A stretch of DNA of 64,000 nt from assembly GCA_963920705.1 (NCBI GenBank), contig OY987234.1, positions 21,285,794-21,349,793 of the forward strand, in the 5' to 3' direction. Position 1 is the first letter of the stretch. Each line of letters starts with the position of its first letter. Origin of the DNA: Odiellus spinosus. Its lineage: Eukaryota; Arthropoda; Arachnida; Opiliones; Phalangiidae. The notes under the pieces were generated by a model that saw only the letters and a program-made list of their open reading frames with translations, did no database searches and was not told where the DNA came from. A program made the position numbers and the translations under genes. Below, piece by piece: positions 14,801 to 25,818 of this stretch.

Positions 14801-17800
14801 TTTTATAAGAATCTCAGCATTTTCTTCAATCTCCATGAGAAGCTGCGTTAACATTTTCTGCCTCCATTCTAAACCATTTCGGGCCACAACCGCTACTAGA
14901 AGGTCACATACGCGATAGACAGTATCTGGTAGAGTATCTAGAAGTCTCAAACACCCAGGCAGCATTCTATCGGTGAATTCGTCTATCATTTCTGCTCCCA
15001 AAGGATCTTCATCTTGTTGTTTCTCTCTTTCCAATTCTTTAATCTCCTCAGCTTTTCGCTTGGCTTCATCTTCCTCCTGTTTTTACAATCGTTAATTTTA
15101 GTAATCCTAATTATCGCAATTATAACTTAAAACTGACTTCGGTAGTTGAAGCCTGCACATTTTCACCCAAAGACATAGCAATAGCTCTCATCATTTGGTC
15201 CTCTTCGGACATTTCCCAATCAGTTCCAAGATTCTGCTAAAATTCTTTCAATTAGTTTTAACCACTTTGGAGTAGCGAGTAATAATGAACTGAAATGGAA
15301 ATTCACTAACTGTTTCAGTTCTACTGGCAACAAAACTAGGATGACTCAAAAGTAGGTCAGTCGCGTGTTCAACCGAGTTCGAATGAAGTAAAGCTTCGGT
15401 GGCCATTTCGCGACAAAAGCCCATGTCCATCAATTGAGTTAAATGCTCTTGATTAACTCCCTGTTCTTCTAGCTCTTGAGGAGCTGGACTGTAATAAAAT
15501 GAAACGCTTATAAAGCTTTAAGCCTATTATTAAAAATAAGTTCCTTCACTACACTAACCCTGGAGCGGTGGCAGTAGCTCCCACTGGTGTTGTTGCAACA
15601 GCTGGTGTAACTCCTGATGGAGCAGTTAAGGTCCTAGCAACACCAGCAGCAGCACTAGCCAATGCGGCAGTTGGGGGCACTCCTAGACTGGTGCCTGGCT
15701 CACTCTCTTTATCTTTACGAAGCTTTTCTTTTATGATCGCTTCTCCTCTTAATAAATGGCACATGATTGCCAGCATAGATTCAGACATCCTATCACCGTA
15801 AACTTTCAACGGTTTTCTATCCCATAATTGCATAATGGCGTTAAAAGCCAATTTCTGAGTGTGAATCAAATATAGTATTGGATTGAAAGGTACAAATCCA
15901 GGCTGGGCTGACTTGGCTGGCAAAGTATGAGGAGACTCTAAAACAGTCTTTGGATTGACCATTTTTTCCAAAAGCATCAACCAAGCATCGAGAAATTCGC
16001 CCGTTCCATCGGGTAGTTCAGGATGTTCTAAACCTTGTTCAATTTCAACCTTTCCTCCACAAGTCAGAGCCCAACGGAAGGTACTGAAAAAAGCATCTTG
16101 TCCACCACATGAAAGAAACTTTTGCAACATCAGGTGGAAAGGGTATTTCCTCTCGTCAAAGAGCATTGGAGATGTAAATCCAACAGAACATATGTAGAAT
16201 GTAAGTCTAAATTTTGGTAGTGGTGAAGTCGCCGGAGGTTCCCAAGAAAGTCCAGCGGCTAACAATCTAGTTAAAGCGGATGCCACTGCTCTAGCAGCTG
16301 GGGTGGGAACAGTAGGTGATGGAGGAATCTGCTGGCCTCTTCTTTGCCTCATTGGAGATCCAACGCACAACTTTACCAATAGTCCAAAAAGTTCAGCCAA
16401 AGCTCTTCCTAATCTTGATGCCCCAGAAAGCAAAGGTTTTATTTGTTTCACTTGAGCTTGAAGTTGCGCCAGTTTTCCCTTATTATTTTTGGTATCAATA
16501 TCACAGCTGGTACCAGCGTCGACTAAAGTTGATGAAGCATTGCTAGTAGAAACAGCATCATCGACTTCCATGGCGGTGGTTGATGTAGAGGGTTCGGTGC
16601 TCAGAGCTTCCATAGCGGAAGTTACTCCGTTGGATCCAAATTCACCAGTTGCGGAAGTTAAAGCTATTGAGCTATCATTTGAAGCGCTTTCTGGGCTTTT
16701 GACTGCGACTGGACTTTGGCTAAGTTGCTCTTTAGGTGGCACTAGTCTATCAAGTTGATGTTTGCCAAATTGGCAACCAGCTGGTAAAGCATTGTCACTA
16801 CATAATGCGAGTAGCACCGTACTCTCCCATACCAATGAAGTGTACAACCGGCTTAGTCCTCTCAATACGCTTAAACCTAATTCAGAGCCCCAGTGGGAAA
16901 TGGAGATGGTTCGGATGTCACTCTGAACAAGAAGATACAACTGTATTTATACCAGAGTTACATAATAAACAATTTCATTATAATACCTGTCCAGTGCGGC
17001 AAACGTGAACAAACATAATAATGTAGGCATGAGCCGCAGCCATGGCATGAAGTAGTGGTGTGACCTGTGGACTAGCTGTAGCTTCGCTAGGGTTTGGGGC
17101 ATTGATAAGTTCTTCTAACAAAACACTTCCACCAGGATGTTCGAGAGGCTTATGAAGAGATTCCAAACTTTGAAGCACTTCATTCAAGTGTAAAAGTCCT
17201 TGTTTTAGAACTTGAGGTTCGTGGGCTAAATTCTGGAGGACATATTAAAGTATAGTTGTAGACAATATTGGGAAGTGTAAAATATAAGTGTTGGATCAAA
17301 ACCGATCCAACAATTAGGGAAAAATTATAATTTTGTTAAATTTTCACCTAATAATAATTGATTTATTGTGCAGTTAATCTACTTTTCAAATTCAAATAAA
17401 ATTAACTTAATTTTGAGGTTAAATTATAGGTTACTCAGTTTCCAAAAATTTACTATATTGTTTAAACCTTTTATATTGTTATCATAACAGATTAAGATAT
17501 CGACCAAAACTAAAATATATTAAAGTAAAACTGTAGCAACAAAGACTTCCAGGAGCAAATAAAATTTAATTTCTAATCCTCCAACGATGCTAGCGCTGCC
17601 ATAATGACACATTAATTGCTATTGCATTTTTTCGAACAGAAACCTCATAATCTGAAGAATCTGTAGATACAAAATGCAGAATGGTGTGACTAAAGATAGT
17701 TAAAAACCTTAATCACCAGGATGGACTTGCAAACGCTGGCAACCGCTTGACACGCTGGAGTGATGGGAAAATCAACGGGTAAATTTGGCAATCCCAAAAT

Positions 17801-20800
17801 TCCCATGAGAGGCACTAATCCTTTCTGTTTAATAAATTCTCGACAATGATCATCTGTAGAATTGTTACTAAGAATAGCATCCACAAATCGCATCTATAAA
17901 CGAATTAACAAAGAACAAACATTCTTGTAAGTTTCCCTGATAGTCAAAAGTTTTCATTGTTTCTAAAGCCGTAACTTTTGTAACATCATTTGAACGTTAC
18001 ATTTCATAGAGCTAAGATTTCACTTTTGCAAACATTTTATACCTGTTAAGTCAAGTGGTTAAGTTAACAGGAGACCAAATAAGTTTGCGAAAGAATAGTA
18101 AACATCTATAAATAGAAACATACCACATTTAAAATGTAATCTACAAGAGGAACTGGTGTTTTAGTTTCGCTTCCTGTTGAGTCGGATGGTTGTTTTTCGG
18201 AAGAATTAGATTTTAATGATCCGTGAACCGGTTGGGGTCCTCCAGTTTCATCATCTTCCTCATCCTCCTCGTCCGATGACCCCGCTTCGTTCGAAAGGCT
18301 ACTAGGATTTCTAGAACTGGCTCCCACCGAAGAAGGATGGCAAGTATCGGTTTTAGAAACTGGCCTGGAACAAATGAACTTCGGGTCTTTCCCCATCGAA
18401 CACAGTTCTTCCAAAAGTTTAACAATGGCCCCCATTGCGTCTACCCTTAAACTGGGCTGATGCCTCATAAGTTCATCCATAGCATTTCCAAGGTTACTCG
18501 CAGTGTCACCCATTGGATCAGAACTTCTACGTCTTCTCATAGCGGGCAAGTAGTCTGGCAATAGTAGTACTTTGAATAGACCTTCAAATGGTTTACAGGC
18601 TACGAAAGCGTGTAGTCCCCTAGTATTTAAGCAAAGGGCACTAAAAACGTTCGGAAGAGCGGCTAGAACCTCTCGCGTTGCTGGAACCTCTTTGACTAGG
18701 AGGGCGTGTAGCAAGACATCGGTTAAATCATTGTCCTGAAGCGATGATAATAATGATGGTTCTTGAAATACATAAACCGTGACTACATCAGTCGCTAACA
18801 AGAATAGAGAGGGGCCGTAGTATTCGGCGTTGCTTATTATATGCTTCAACGACTTTGGAAGGGATCCGTCCATTACTGTAATAGAGAAATGCACATTATT
18901 AAGTCGCATTTTGAATTGGGTTTCAGAAATTAAATACAATGTCTGATGCTATCGGAGAAAGCGGGATCTTGAATTGCCTTCTTCAAAAAGTTTAACATTG
19001 ACTTCAGCAGAGCTGCTCTCTGCGGGAAACATTGAACACCTTTCCTAGGTTCTGACTCTTCGCTTAAACTATCGAGTCTACTAGGACCAGCCGATTGATC
19101 TTCGGAATCTTCTGGGGGTACAATTGAGGAACTTTGAGTAGAGGTGGCTGCAGGTTCTGGTTCTTGGCTGCAAGAGGCAATGAGTGTTCAAATACCACTT
19201 AAAAGCGAGAGTGATTAACAAAACAGAAATTAATTAACTGTCTCAAGAAGATAAGTCAGCTAAAAACCAATCAAAAGTTTTTCGCAGTGCCGACCTGAGC
19301 TTATATAATTTTGCACTTTTTAAAAAACAGCTGTCTAATTATTAAGAATTAGAAAACTGGTACAGAGTGCTTGTTTCAGGAGAAAAAAAAAGGGGGGTAG
19401 TGAGTACAGGATATCCCAAATAGTATTGCAGAATATTCCTTAAATTGCAGTAAATACCGTTAAGTATTACAGTGGGGCTTAGAGTTTAATTTTAAAGGAA
19501 CAGTAAATCCTGTGGAAAAGTAATGTCCATTTAAACAATATATAAATCTAGTGTCATTGTCTTTGGCGTCACATGGCTATAATGTAAGCAAAAAACTAGT
19601 TTAATGTTAAAATCTGAATCAGAGTTATAACAGGCGTGCAAGACTAAATTGGGAATCGTCAGGTGGGCTGCCACAAAAAAGCTAATTCTATAGGAAGTTA
19701 GTGGCTTTTGTTTGTAAAATCATACTATCTCATTTTTTTAATGGGTGAGGGCAAACAAAGATCATAGAAATGTTTACATTAACCTATTAGTAGGCCTGTG
19801 CGAGTACTCGACGAGAGTCGAGTACTCGGTCGAGTCTCGAGTCGAGTACTCGACTCGAGACTCGAAAAGCAAAATTTTGGGACTCGAGAAAACTTTCGAG
19901 TCCTAAAAAACTAGATATTAGGACTCGAGATGGACTCGAACCTAAGCTTACCAGTTAGTCGAGTCCTATTTTGAATGCCTCACACCGAACCCTTCAAAGA
20001 TCGACCACCCAAGGGCTACGTGAGAAATTCATTCTATACGCGTTTTGGTATTCCCAATATTTCACTAAAAATAAGGTGTATGCCAGCTTTGTACGTGCTG
20101 ACAAATGAAGGGGGTATATTCTATATACCTTCGTTTATTTGGATGACCCTATTCGCTCTTCAACAAAAGAAACGCCTTTTTTTTTAGTAAACATTAAAAT
20201 GAACACTCAGAGTTAGCAATGACTACATTTTTCCTTATGAGTTTTGATATTGCGTATCAATCCGCCTTGGGTTTTCCCATACTGCAAACCCATCCATAAC
20301 AAGTTAAAGACGCTACGTGACTATTGGTTGTAAGTAGCATGACGTCACAATCGAAAGAGAGATCAGACAAACCAAAACTAAAACACTTTGTCCCATCGAC
20401 TCCATTTTGAAAAGTCATTTCATAAATTCATTTTAACGGTTGACGGCAATGAGGAGTGTTCGCGCTTTTGAAGTTCTAAGATTCTAACTTAATTCAGAGT
20501 TTATTTTAAAATTAAGAGGACTCGATTAGGACTCGAAATCATAGGGAGGACTCGGAATGGGACTCGAAACATGGTTTTTAAGCCGGTTGAAGGACTCGAA
20601 GACTCGACACTAGAGTCAAAATTGGACTCGAGACTCGAGATGTCGTTTGGTTTGGACTCGAGACTCGACTCGAGACCCTAAAAATTGGACTCGCACAGGC
20701 CTAGGTTAAACAATTTAAGTGAATGCCCTGATTGAAATTTCATTTTGGAAAAAAATCGCGACAACTCTTGGGTAAAGAAAGACTAAAGAGAGGACAACAA

Positions 20801-23800
20801 AGATATATTTACTCATTAGAAGTAGAATCTTCAGGAGCTTGATCAACCTCCATAGGGGTACCACTTCCGGCTCCGCTACTTTCCACATCTCCTAGAGATG
20901 GATTTGAAGGAACCGGAGAGGGTGGTGCCTCTAAAGCTACCGAAGGATGTCTAGTTCTCGGTCGAATTACGTAAGGTTGCTCTTTATAGCAGATATCTAC
21001 TTCCACTTCTAACCTCTGAATGAAACTAGCCAAACCTCCGTGAGATTGAAAAGCTTGCATATCCAAGTTTGTAATCAGATCTATGACTCTTACTGCTCGA
21101 GTCACAAACTAAAATGAAGAGTAATCAGATAATTTTTGAAGAAAAATCATTAATGGTTGCCGCTAACCCTTACAGTGATATGTTCAGGATCAGTTCCTTT
21201 CCAATTGATAACTTTCAATAAAGATTCCATCATTCCGCAGGAAACTAAAGCTTCACCGCCACTCTCGTAACTGGCCAGGTGATATAGGAATGAGAAAAGC
21301 GCCGTAGCGAAGGGTAGAGGAAATGTCGCGACACCGGGATCTACAATTTAAAAAAAAAATAAACTATGGTCATCAACTTTAGCAAAAGAGATATGTCGCT
21401 CGAGTATAGATGAAACTACGTTAAATTTACGAAGTTTCGGTACTGAAACGAGCTCTTTATTCTAGCAACATTTAACCAGTTTAGAGTTCTATAGTTAAGA
21501 ACCTATCCTTCTCAAGTTGCTTAAGATAACAAAGAAGGAGAAAATTACCTGTAAGTGACTGTATACAATTTCTAACCAGAACAGGTAAGAAACCGTGATA
21601 CGCGGCAGCACCAGTAGCGTCAATTATCGTGTTTAACCTAGGATTTCTATCCAGATGTATTATGGATGTTAAAGTTCTCAAAGATGCAGCCTTTATCTCC
21701 TATTATACGCAAAAGCCGAAAATAAATTAACTTTTCAAACCTAAATCCAAAAGTTGGGTGAGTACCACTTTCAGGGTAGAGCTGAATATTTAATATCAAA
21801 AATTTTAGTCAAATATAAGTGTTAGATGGATAAAATTACAGAAATAATTTTATTCAGGGGCTTGAAACATCTCTTCTTGACTTTTTATAAAATTATTTAC
21901 GTTATTACATGCTTTGGTCTGTTCTTAGCAAACTAATTTTTAGATATGCGAGTAGTTACGCTGTGCTAAATTACTCGAGGGTTTAGAGAGTAAAAGATTG
22001 AGTAGCAAACTTGATACTAGTCACGAATACTAAAATGAGTACCGAGTACTCAAACTGGAATGAGTACTCACCCAGCCCTACTTCCGAATAACTCACAATT
22101 AGACTATCATCTTTAAGTTCTAAGACATCTACCAGTTCTTCGATCAAACCATTGTACAATATCGAGCAAGAATTATCTTGAACTGCGTTGCAATAAACTT
22201 GAAAAGCGGGTAAGGAAGAAAATTATGGTTATTTGCGACCAAATTAGAACTGGGATTTCATTGATATTCACCTAATATCGATAGTGCCTGTAACCTCGCC
22301 TGTACACATTGTAACCTTTTTGAATGATCTGAAAAACTATGGGCGAGTCTGACGTGAGTAAACAAGAGCATCTGTTTATCTTGGGGTATAGGGTAAGTTT
22401 CCATCAAATCCTCCATTATCTGAGAAGGATTTTTATCGGGAATCTAGAGGTACCGTAAAGTTAGTTTTCACGTTACAGGTTTTGGCGAATGATAACAAAA
22501 ATTACCTGGTCTAAATTTTCTATGTGTATACAGCATACTGTATTTGAAGGTTGTTTTTTGCCCAGTTTCTCTTCCAAATTTTCTATGTAAAACTCAAAAT
22601 GTAACGTGGTTGAGCTCTTTGGAAAACTCTTCTATAAAAAATTAATCTGTTAGGTGACAATTAGGGATTGAGCTTTTACAACGTACCTTTGTTGAATTAT
22701 TCCTAACGCAACACTCGGCCAAACCAAACCCATTTTCTTTACCACCCCAACTCTAAAAGGATAATTGTCAGGTTGATTGATACCCAACACAATATGTTAA
22801 AGGGAGGGTGAAGATTAAAATATAGATTTAATTGATTCTTCCGTAAAACAACTCGAGAAACGTTTCTGAATTATAGAAAAAAGGGAAAATATTTAAATTT
22901 TGGGATTTAAAATAGCCTCCAACTGATCAAAAGACTCCCCACCTTAATCTTCATTAAATATCTGCAAGAACAAAATTTTAGCCATATTCAAATGGTGTGC
23001 CGCGGAAATTTTACTATGGTAAAGGTGGGGCTTCATTTCATTAGTCAGATGTGTTCATTTTAATTCTGTGTCAAAATTAGGGTTTTCCAATTTATGTAAA
23101 ATTTAGAGACACACAAACGTGTCTTATATTTAGAAGCAAAATAATAAAAATATTTTTCTCTTCAGCCTTCATTTAAGGTTTCAAAATTTACCTCCGCTAA
23201 GTAAGTCAACCTTGTTAATATTGCTTGCCTCCTTTCTTGGTTTAATCGGGTAATGAAATTGGACCTTTTACTAACAAGAGTGGAAAGTGTTAAAAAGAAA
23301 CCTTAGGATTAAGGCACTTACGTATAATGAGTTACGTACCTAAATACAAACAACAGATTCAAAACCCCTAAAACTATTTGCATATCACTCGAAGAAAGGA
23401 GAGTAGTGACATGCTAAAGATAACAAAAATGTATTAATATCAAAACTCTTAAATGGCCAATGAATAGCTAGTGTCTTTATAGATTCTCACTTCCATGGAG
23501 TTGTACAAGTGTCGTGAAAAGCTATGCTCAATAAGCAGCGAGGTGAAATGAAGAATTTGAAGCAACAGCTCTTTGTTCTATGTTTAAAAACCACACGGTT
23601 ATCACCTTCCTTCAGGATTAGGTAAAGTCTACGTTATCTTACTTTTTCTTGTCCAGGAGTATCAGCGGGCAAGCACCATTGCTTTTCTTTGGTTTTATGA
23701 CAAGCCGCTTCCAAGATTGTATCAAAGAGATCCAAAACTTCTACCCAATGATACATTTCGCATTTTCCACTGTTCCATGTTTTTATTTTTTTGAGCTCCA

Positions 23801-23983
23801 CAAGTAATTCGTCGCTGTTGCATGACTTTAGCTTCTCTATGGTTGGCTTCAAGTCTGCAGGCTATAATTTGGATTGTTTTGACCATACCAGGTTAATTTG
23901 TAAGCTTATTCGAAATACTAATATCAGGTTTCTCTTACCACTTCCGAGGAACATTTCTTTAATTTAAGTCGATCAATCTTCAT
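1085..23983 (-). CDS. HUWE1: HUWE1-type giant HECT E3 ubiquitin ligase, 43 coding exons
   Basis: E3 ligase that takes ubiquitin from an E2 onto a HECT cysteine and passes it to nuclear and cytosolic substrates. Start [10 protein letters not shown] matches the family N-terminus; the C-terminus ends ECSEGFGFA. Exons, 5' to 3': 23983-23939, 23861-23643, 23577-23491, 23413-23340, 23264-23192, 22752-22687, 22631-22506, 22443-22272, 22182-22097, 21699-21549, 21340-21174, 21108-20813, 19167-18938, 18875-18124, 17893-17708, 17232-16987, 16922-15559, 15488-15311, 15236-15138, 15076-14477, 14409-13594, 13399-12938, 12883-12623, 12562-12225, 12165-11771, 11701-11646, 11555-11067, 10196-10082, 9955-9863, 9639-9293, 9218-8000, 7649-6664, 6599-6418, 5912-4753, 4437-4037, 3966-3786, 3724-3485, 3417-2632, 2564-2294, 2110-2005, 1820-1521, 1458-1268, 1187-1085. 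All junctions use GT/AG and keep frame, giving 4,904 residues, longer than human (4,374). No frame break was seen, so it looks intact. A few boundaries (10082, 11067, 18938) use weaker donors and could shift slightly. Confidence 0.96.
5913..6417. other. HUWE1 intron, 505 bp
   Basis: AT-rich intron between exons 5912-4753 and 6599-6418. Apart from the A tract near the acceptor (about 5931-5945) I see nothing in it. Confidence 0.6.
6664..7649 (-). other. HUWE1: HUWE1 ubiquitin-binding motif (UBM) exon
   Basis: This exon carries repeated Leu-Pro ubiquitin-binding motifs: [60 protein letters not shown] and a weaker [13 protein letters not shown]. The LP pair inside each short helix is the family's ubiquitin-contact signature. 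The exon ends with [20 protein letters not shown] and [13 protein letters not shown], which are nearly invariant in HUWE1. In the protein this block lies after the long Ser/Thr-rich linker of exon 8000-9218. Confidence 0.9.
7689..7981. mobile_element. TTAA-bounded palindromic element in a HUWE1 intron
   Basis: The intron 7650-7999 is almost entirely this element. Its ends are near-perfect inverted repeats (left TTAAAAGGAGAATGCAACCT, right complement TTAAAGGGAGAATGCAACCT), each starting at TTAA. A second, inner inverted repeat (AAAATAGGCTTAGCT near 7784 and its complement near 7890) makes it a nested palindrome. TTAA target sites are used by piggyBac and Kolobok transposons. No transposase is present, so it is non-autonomous. 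Confidence 0.75.
10197..11066. other. HUWE1 intron with a 19-G homopolymer
   Basis: Intron of 870 bp, AT-rich, no exon seen. It holds an uninterrupted run of 19 G at 10814-10832 and short segments shared with other repeats in the window (for example GCTTAGCTATGGGAGCGG near 10370). Confidence 0.6.
11067..11555 (-). other. HUWE1: HUWE1 acidic tract exon
   Basis: This exon encodes the family's long acidic stretch. It opens [18 protein letters not shown], equivalent to the human ELEDLIDELLERDG, and closes with Asp/Glu runs (for example [18 protein letters not shown]). The stretch is thought to be involved in substrate recruitment and autoregulation. The donor used here (GAA|gtagct at 11067) is weak, but it is the junction that keeps frame with the next exon. 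Confidence 0.8.
13594..14409 (-). other. HUWE1: HUWE1 WWE domain exon
   Basis: The exon begins with the WWE fold: [15 protein letters not shown], an asparagine-rich turn, then [13 protein letters not shown] and [15 protein letters not shown] domains bind poly(ADP-ribose)-type ligands. After the WWE there is a low-complexity Glu/Lys then Pro/Thr linker ([19 protein letters not shown]), then a conserved armadillo-like section ([20 protein letters not shown]). Confidence 0.92.
15138..15488 (-). other. HUWE1: HUWE1 UBA and UIM exons
   Basis: Exon 15311-15488 encodes a UBA domain ([20 protein letters not shown], with the MGF loop, then ATDLLLSHP). Exon 15138-15236 encodes the UIM ([20 protein letters not shown], with the A..S core). 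Both bind ubiquitin and lie next to each other in all HUWE1 proteins. Confidence 0.93.
17233..17707. other. HUWE1 intron, 475 bp
   Basis: AT-rich intron with no repeats or exons that I can support. Confidence 0.6.
19791..20703. mobile_element. hAT-like element with CGAGT-rich ends in a HUWE1 intron
   Basis: About 913 bp bounded by inverted termini: left TAGGCCTGTGCGAGT, right complement TAGGCCTGTGCGAGTCC. Both ends are packed with short palindromic runs of ACTCGA/TCGAGT (19800-19960 and 20515-20695), the middle is ordinary AT-rich DNA, and there is no transposase. The TAGGCC..GTGCGAGT terminus resembles hAT ends. I could not find a clean 8-bp duplication, so family assignment is tentative. 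Confidence 0.65.
21960..22080. mobile_element. hAT-like element fragment
   Basis: Intron segment with GAGTACC/GAGTACTC repeats ending CACCCAGCCCTA at 22080. Read in reverse, the end is TAGGGCTGGGTGAGTACTC, similar in style to the 19791 element. Only one end is clear. Confidence 0.35.
22797..22957. mobile_element. Possible TTAA-bounded element in a HUWE1 intron
   Basis: Left end TTAAAGGGAGGGTGAAGATT at 22797. An inverted match (AATCTTCATTAA) lies near 22946-22957. The left end matches the 60766-61000 element well and the right end only partly, so this may be a decayed copy. It occupies much of the intron 22753-23191. Confidence 0.4.
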
Positions 23984-25645
23984 CTTGACCAATTATCTTT
24001 TAAACCCACATTACTTAAGTATAATCCTCCATACTCTACAAGTTTAAAAATAGAACAAAAAAAACATTTTTTTTTTTTTTTTTGGTAAAATTGAAGTAAA
24101 TTTATTTGCCAGACATTTATAACAACGCATGTTGTATGGCAAAGGCTTAAAAAAAATCAGAGAAAAGATAAAGGAAGTTTATCAAAAGGCAAAAGGCACG
24201 ACCGTTGGCCAACCCAAAGCATTCGAGGCCAAACAAAAAAATTTACAATTTTTTTCAAATAAAACGTTAACGTTTTAAGGGGTTTGGTAATAAATTTATA
24301 CAAACTGCGCTTTCACTAATTTTTATCATAATTCAACTCAGAAATCGGCTAAAGCAGCGGCGCAACGCCGCAACCCAACTTTTTGAAGCGGGCCACGACG
24401 CAAAGGCTTATCGTTCCGATTTTTTTCATTATCTTACGTTAGGCTTAGCCGCCATTACTCGGCAAAATATTTGATCGAAGATTTTAAGAGTAATTTATAA
24501 GTTTGAATAGGCCAAAATAGTTATATCTACCTTAGAAAGGCGAGAATAAAGTAAAGAAACAAATAATTACCTATTACAATTGCGAAATTTGTGATAATTA
24601 CGACTTTAACGGACTTTTTGACAAATATATACACGTAATGATTCCTCCTCTTGAATTCTCTCTGAACCTGGACTTGAAATCCTTTCTTGAGTTTCTTCGG
24701 GATTCGGGAATGGAGTTTTGGGAGAGTCACGTGACGACGTAAAACCCCTCCTATTTCCGCGACCAATGAGATGCGTAGAAAATTCAAGAAATTTAAATCA
24801 ATTGGCGCACCCATCTATGAGGGGGACAAACTTTAATATAAGTTAAAATTAATTAAATAAGAATAAAAATTTTAATTATATTTTAAGAACTATTAAAATA
24901 GCTAAAATTAAGTTCGATAATTTCAAAAATAAAACTAAACGATTAGGCCTAATAATACACCTGAACAGTTGATATGGGCATGAGCATATAATAAGAATTA
25001 AATGAGTTCATTTCCAATTTATCTTATTTAGAAGATAAGTTATAAACTTATGGTAGAATTAAAGTAAATGCAAATAAGAAGGCTTTAGTCCTTTATAAGT
25101 TCTTTCGACGTGTAATTATGAATTCCTGATTCAACCCAACTCAAATTATGCAATTCAAAAGTGGTGTAGTTAAAGGGACTATCTGCGATTTTTAAAGCCC
25201 CTTTATTCTTGCTTAGCAGACGACGATGACCCTAACGAATTATACACTCAAGCAAGGCTGTGTTCACAAAGGAAGGTGATTTTAAAGGGGCAGATTTCAG
25301 AGCAGATAGGGCCTTTAAGACAAACTACCCTACAACTTTATTAGGAAAACTAATGACAAGGGAAGGGTTGTACCAATGGTAAAGAGGAGGCTGATTAATA
25401 CACAATTAATTATACAAGCGAGCCTTTTAGAGCCTATTCCACTTCTTTTTTTAGACCATGTAAAGAATAGTCTCACTTTAGATATCCTTTCTGGTTGTTC
25501 ATGCTGACAAATTTATAGAAATAGAGTATAGAAAGTTTTTAACTTATTTTAAGTTATAATTTATAAACTAATGATTAAAATAAATACCTGTATAATTTAA
25601 AATATATTTTTCAAAATTTACAAAAGGTTTAATGTCAGTTAATGC
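23984..25645. other. HUWE1 upstream / ALG10 downstream interval
   Basis: No gene recognised. It contains a T17 tract at 24067-24083 beside TTTATT at 24101-24106 (on the minus strand AATAAA then A17, like the tail of a retroposed transcript), a TTAA element at 25170-25318, and AT-rich DNA. The HUWE1 promoter must lie here on the minus strand, but no TATA box or initiator is obvious. Confidence 0.5.
25170..25318. mobile_element. TTAA-bounded small element, family B
   Basis: 149 bp with inverted ends (left TTAAAGGGACTATCTGCGAT, right complement TTAAAGGCCCTATCTGCTCT) and TTAA at both boundaries. The interior TTGCTTAGCAGACGACGATG is also related to the copy at 61661-61983. Non-autonomous. Confidence 0.7.
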
Positions 25646-25651
25646 TTTATT
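25646..25651 (-). terminator. ALG10 polyadenylation signal
   Basis: TTTATT on the plus strand gives AATAAA on the minus strand, about 170 nt past the ALG10 stop codon. Confidence 0.5.
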
Positions 25652-25818
25652 GTCACGAATTACAATAAAATAATGAAATTTGGATGAGATGAACTTATAA
25701 GGCGTGGAAAAAAAAGTTTGTACAAGGTTTTGGTTTTTGTAGAAAAAGGTATACAAATTCCTACCATCTTTAATTGCGTCTTGGCTTTCGTAATTGCATA
25801 GGGCTGTTTTGCATTAGT

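Noticed and set aside
24527-24814. 95-codon minus frame upstream of HUWE1
   Set aside because: No family recognised, ends in a hydrophobic AT-rich tail typical of random frames, and no splice site links it to HUWE1.
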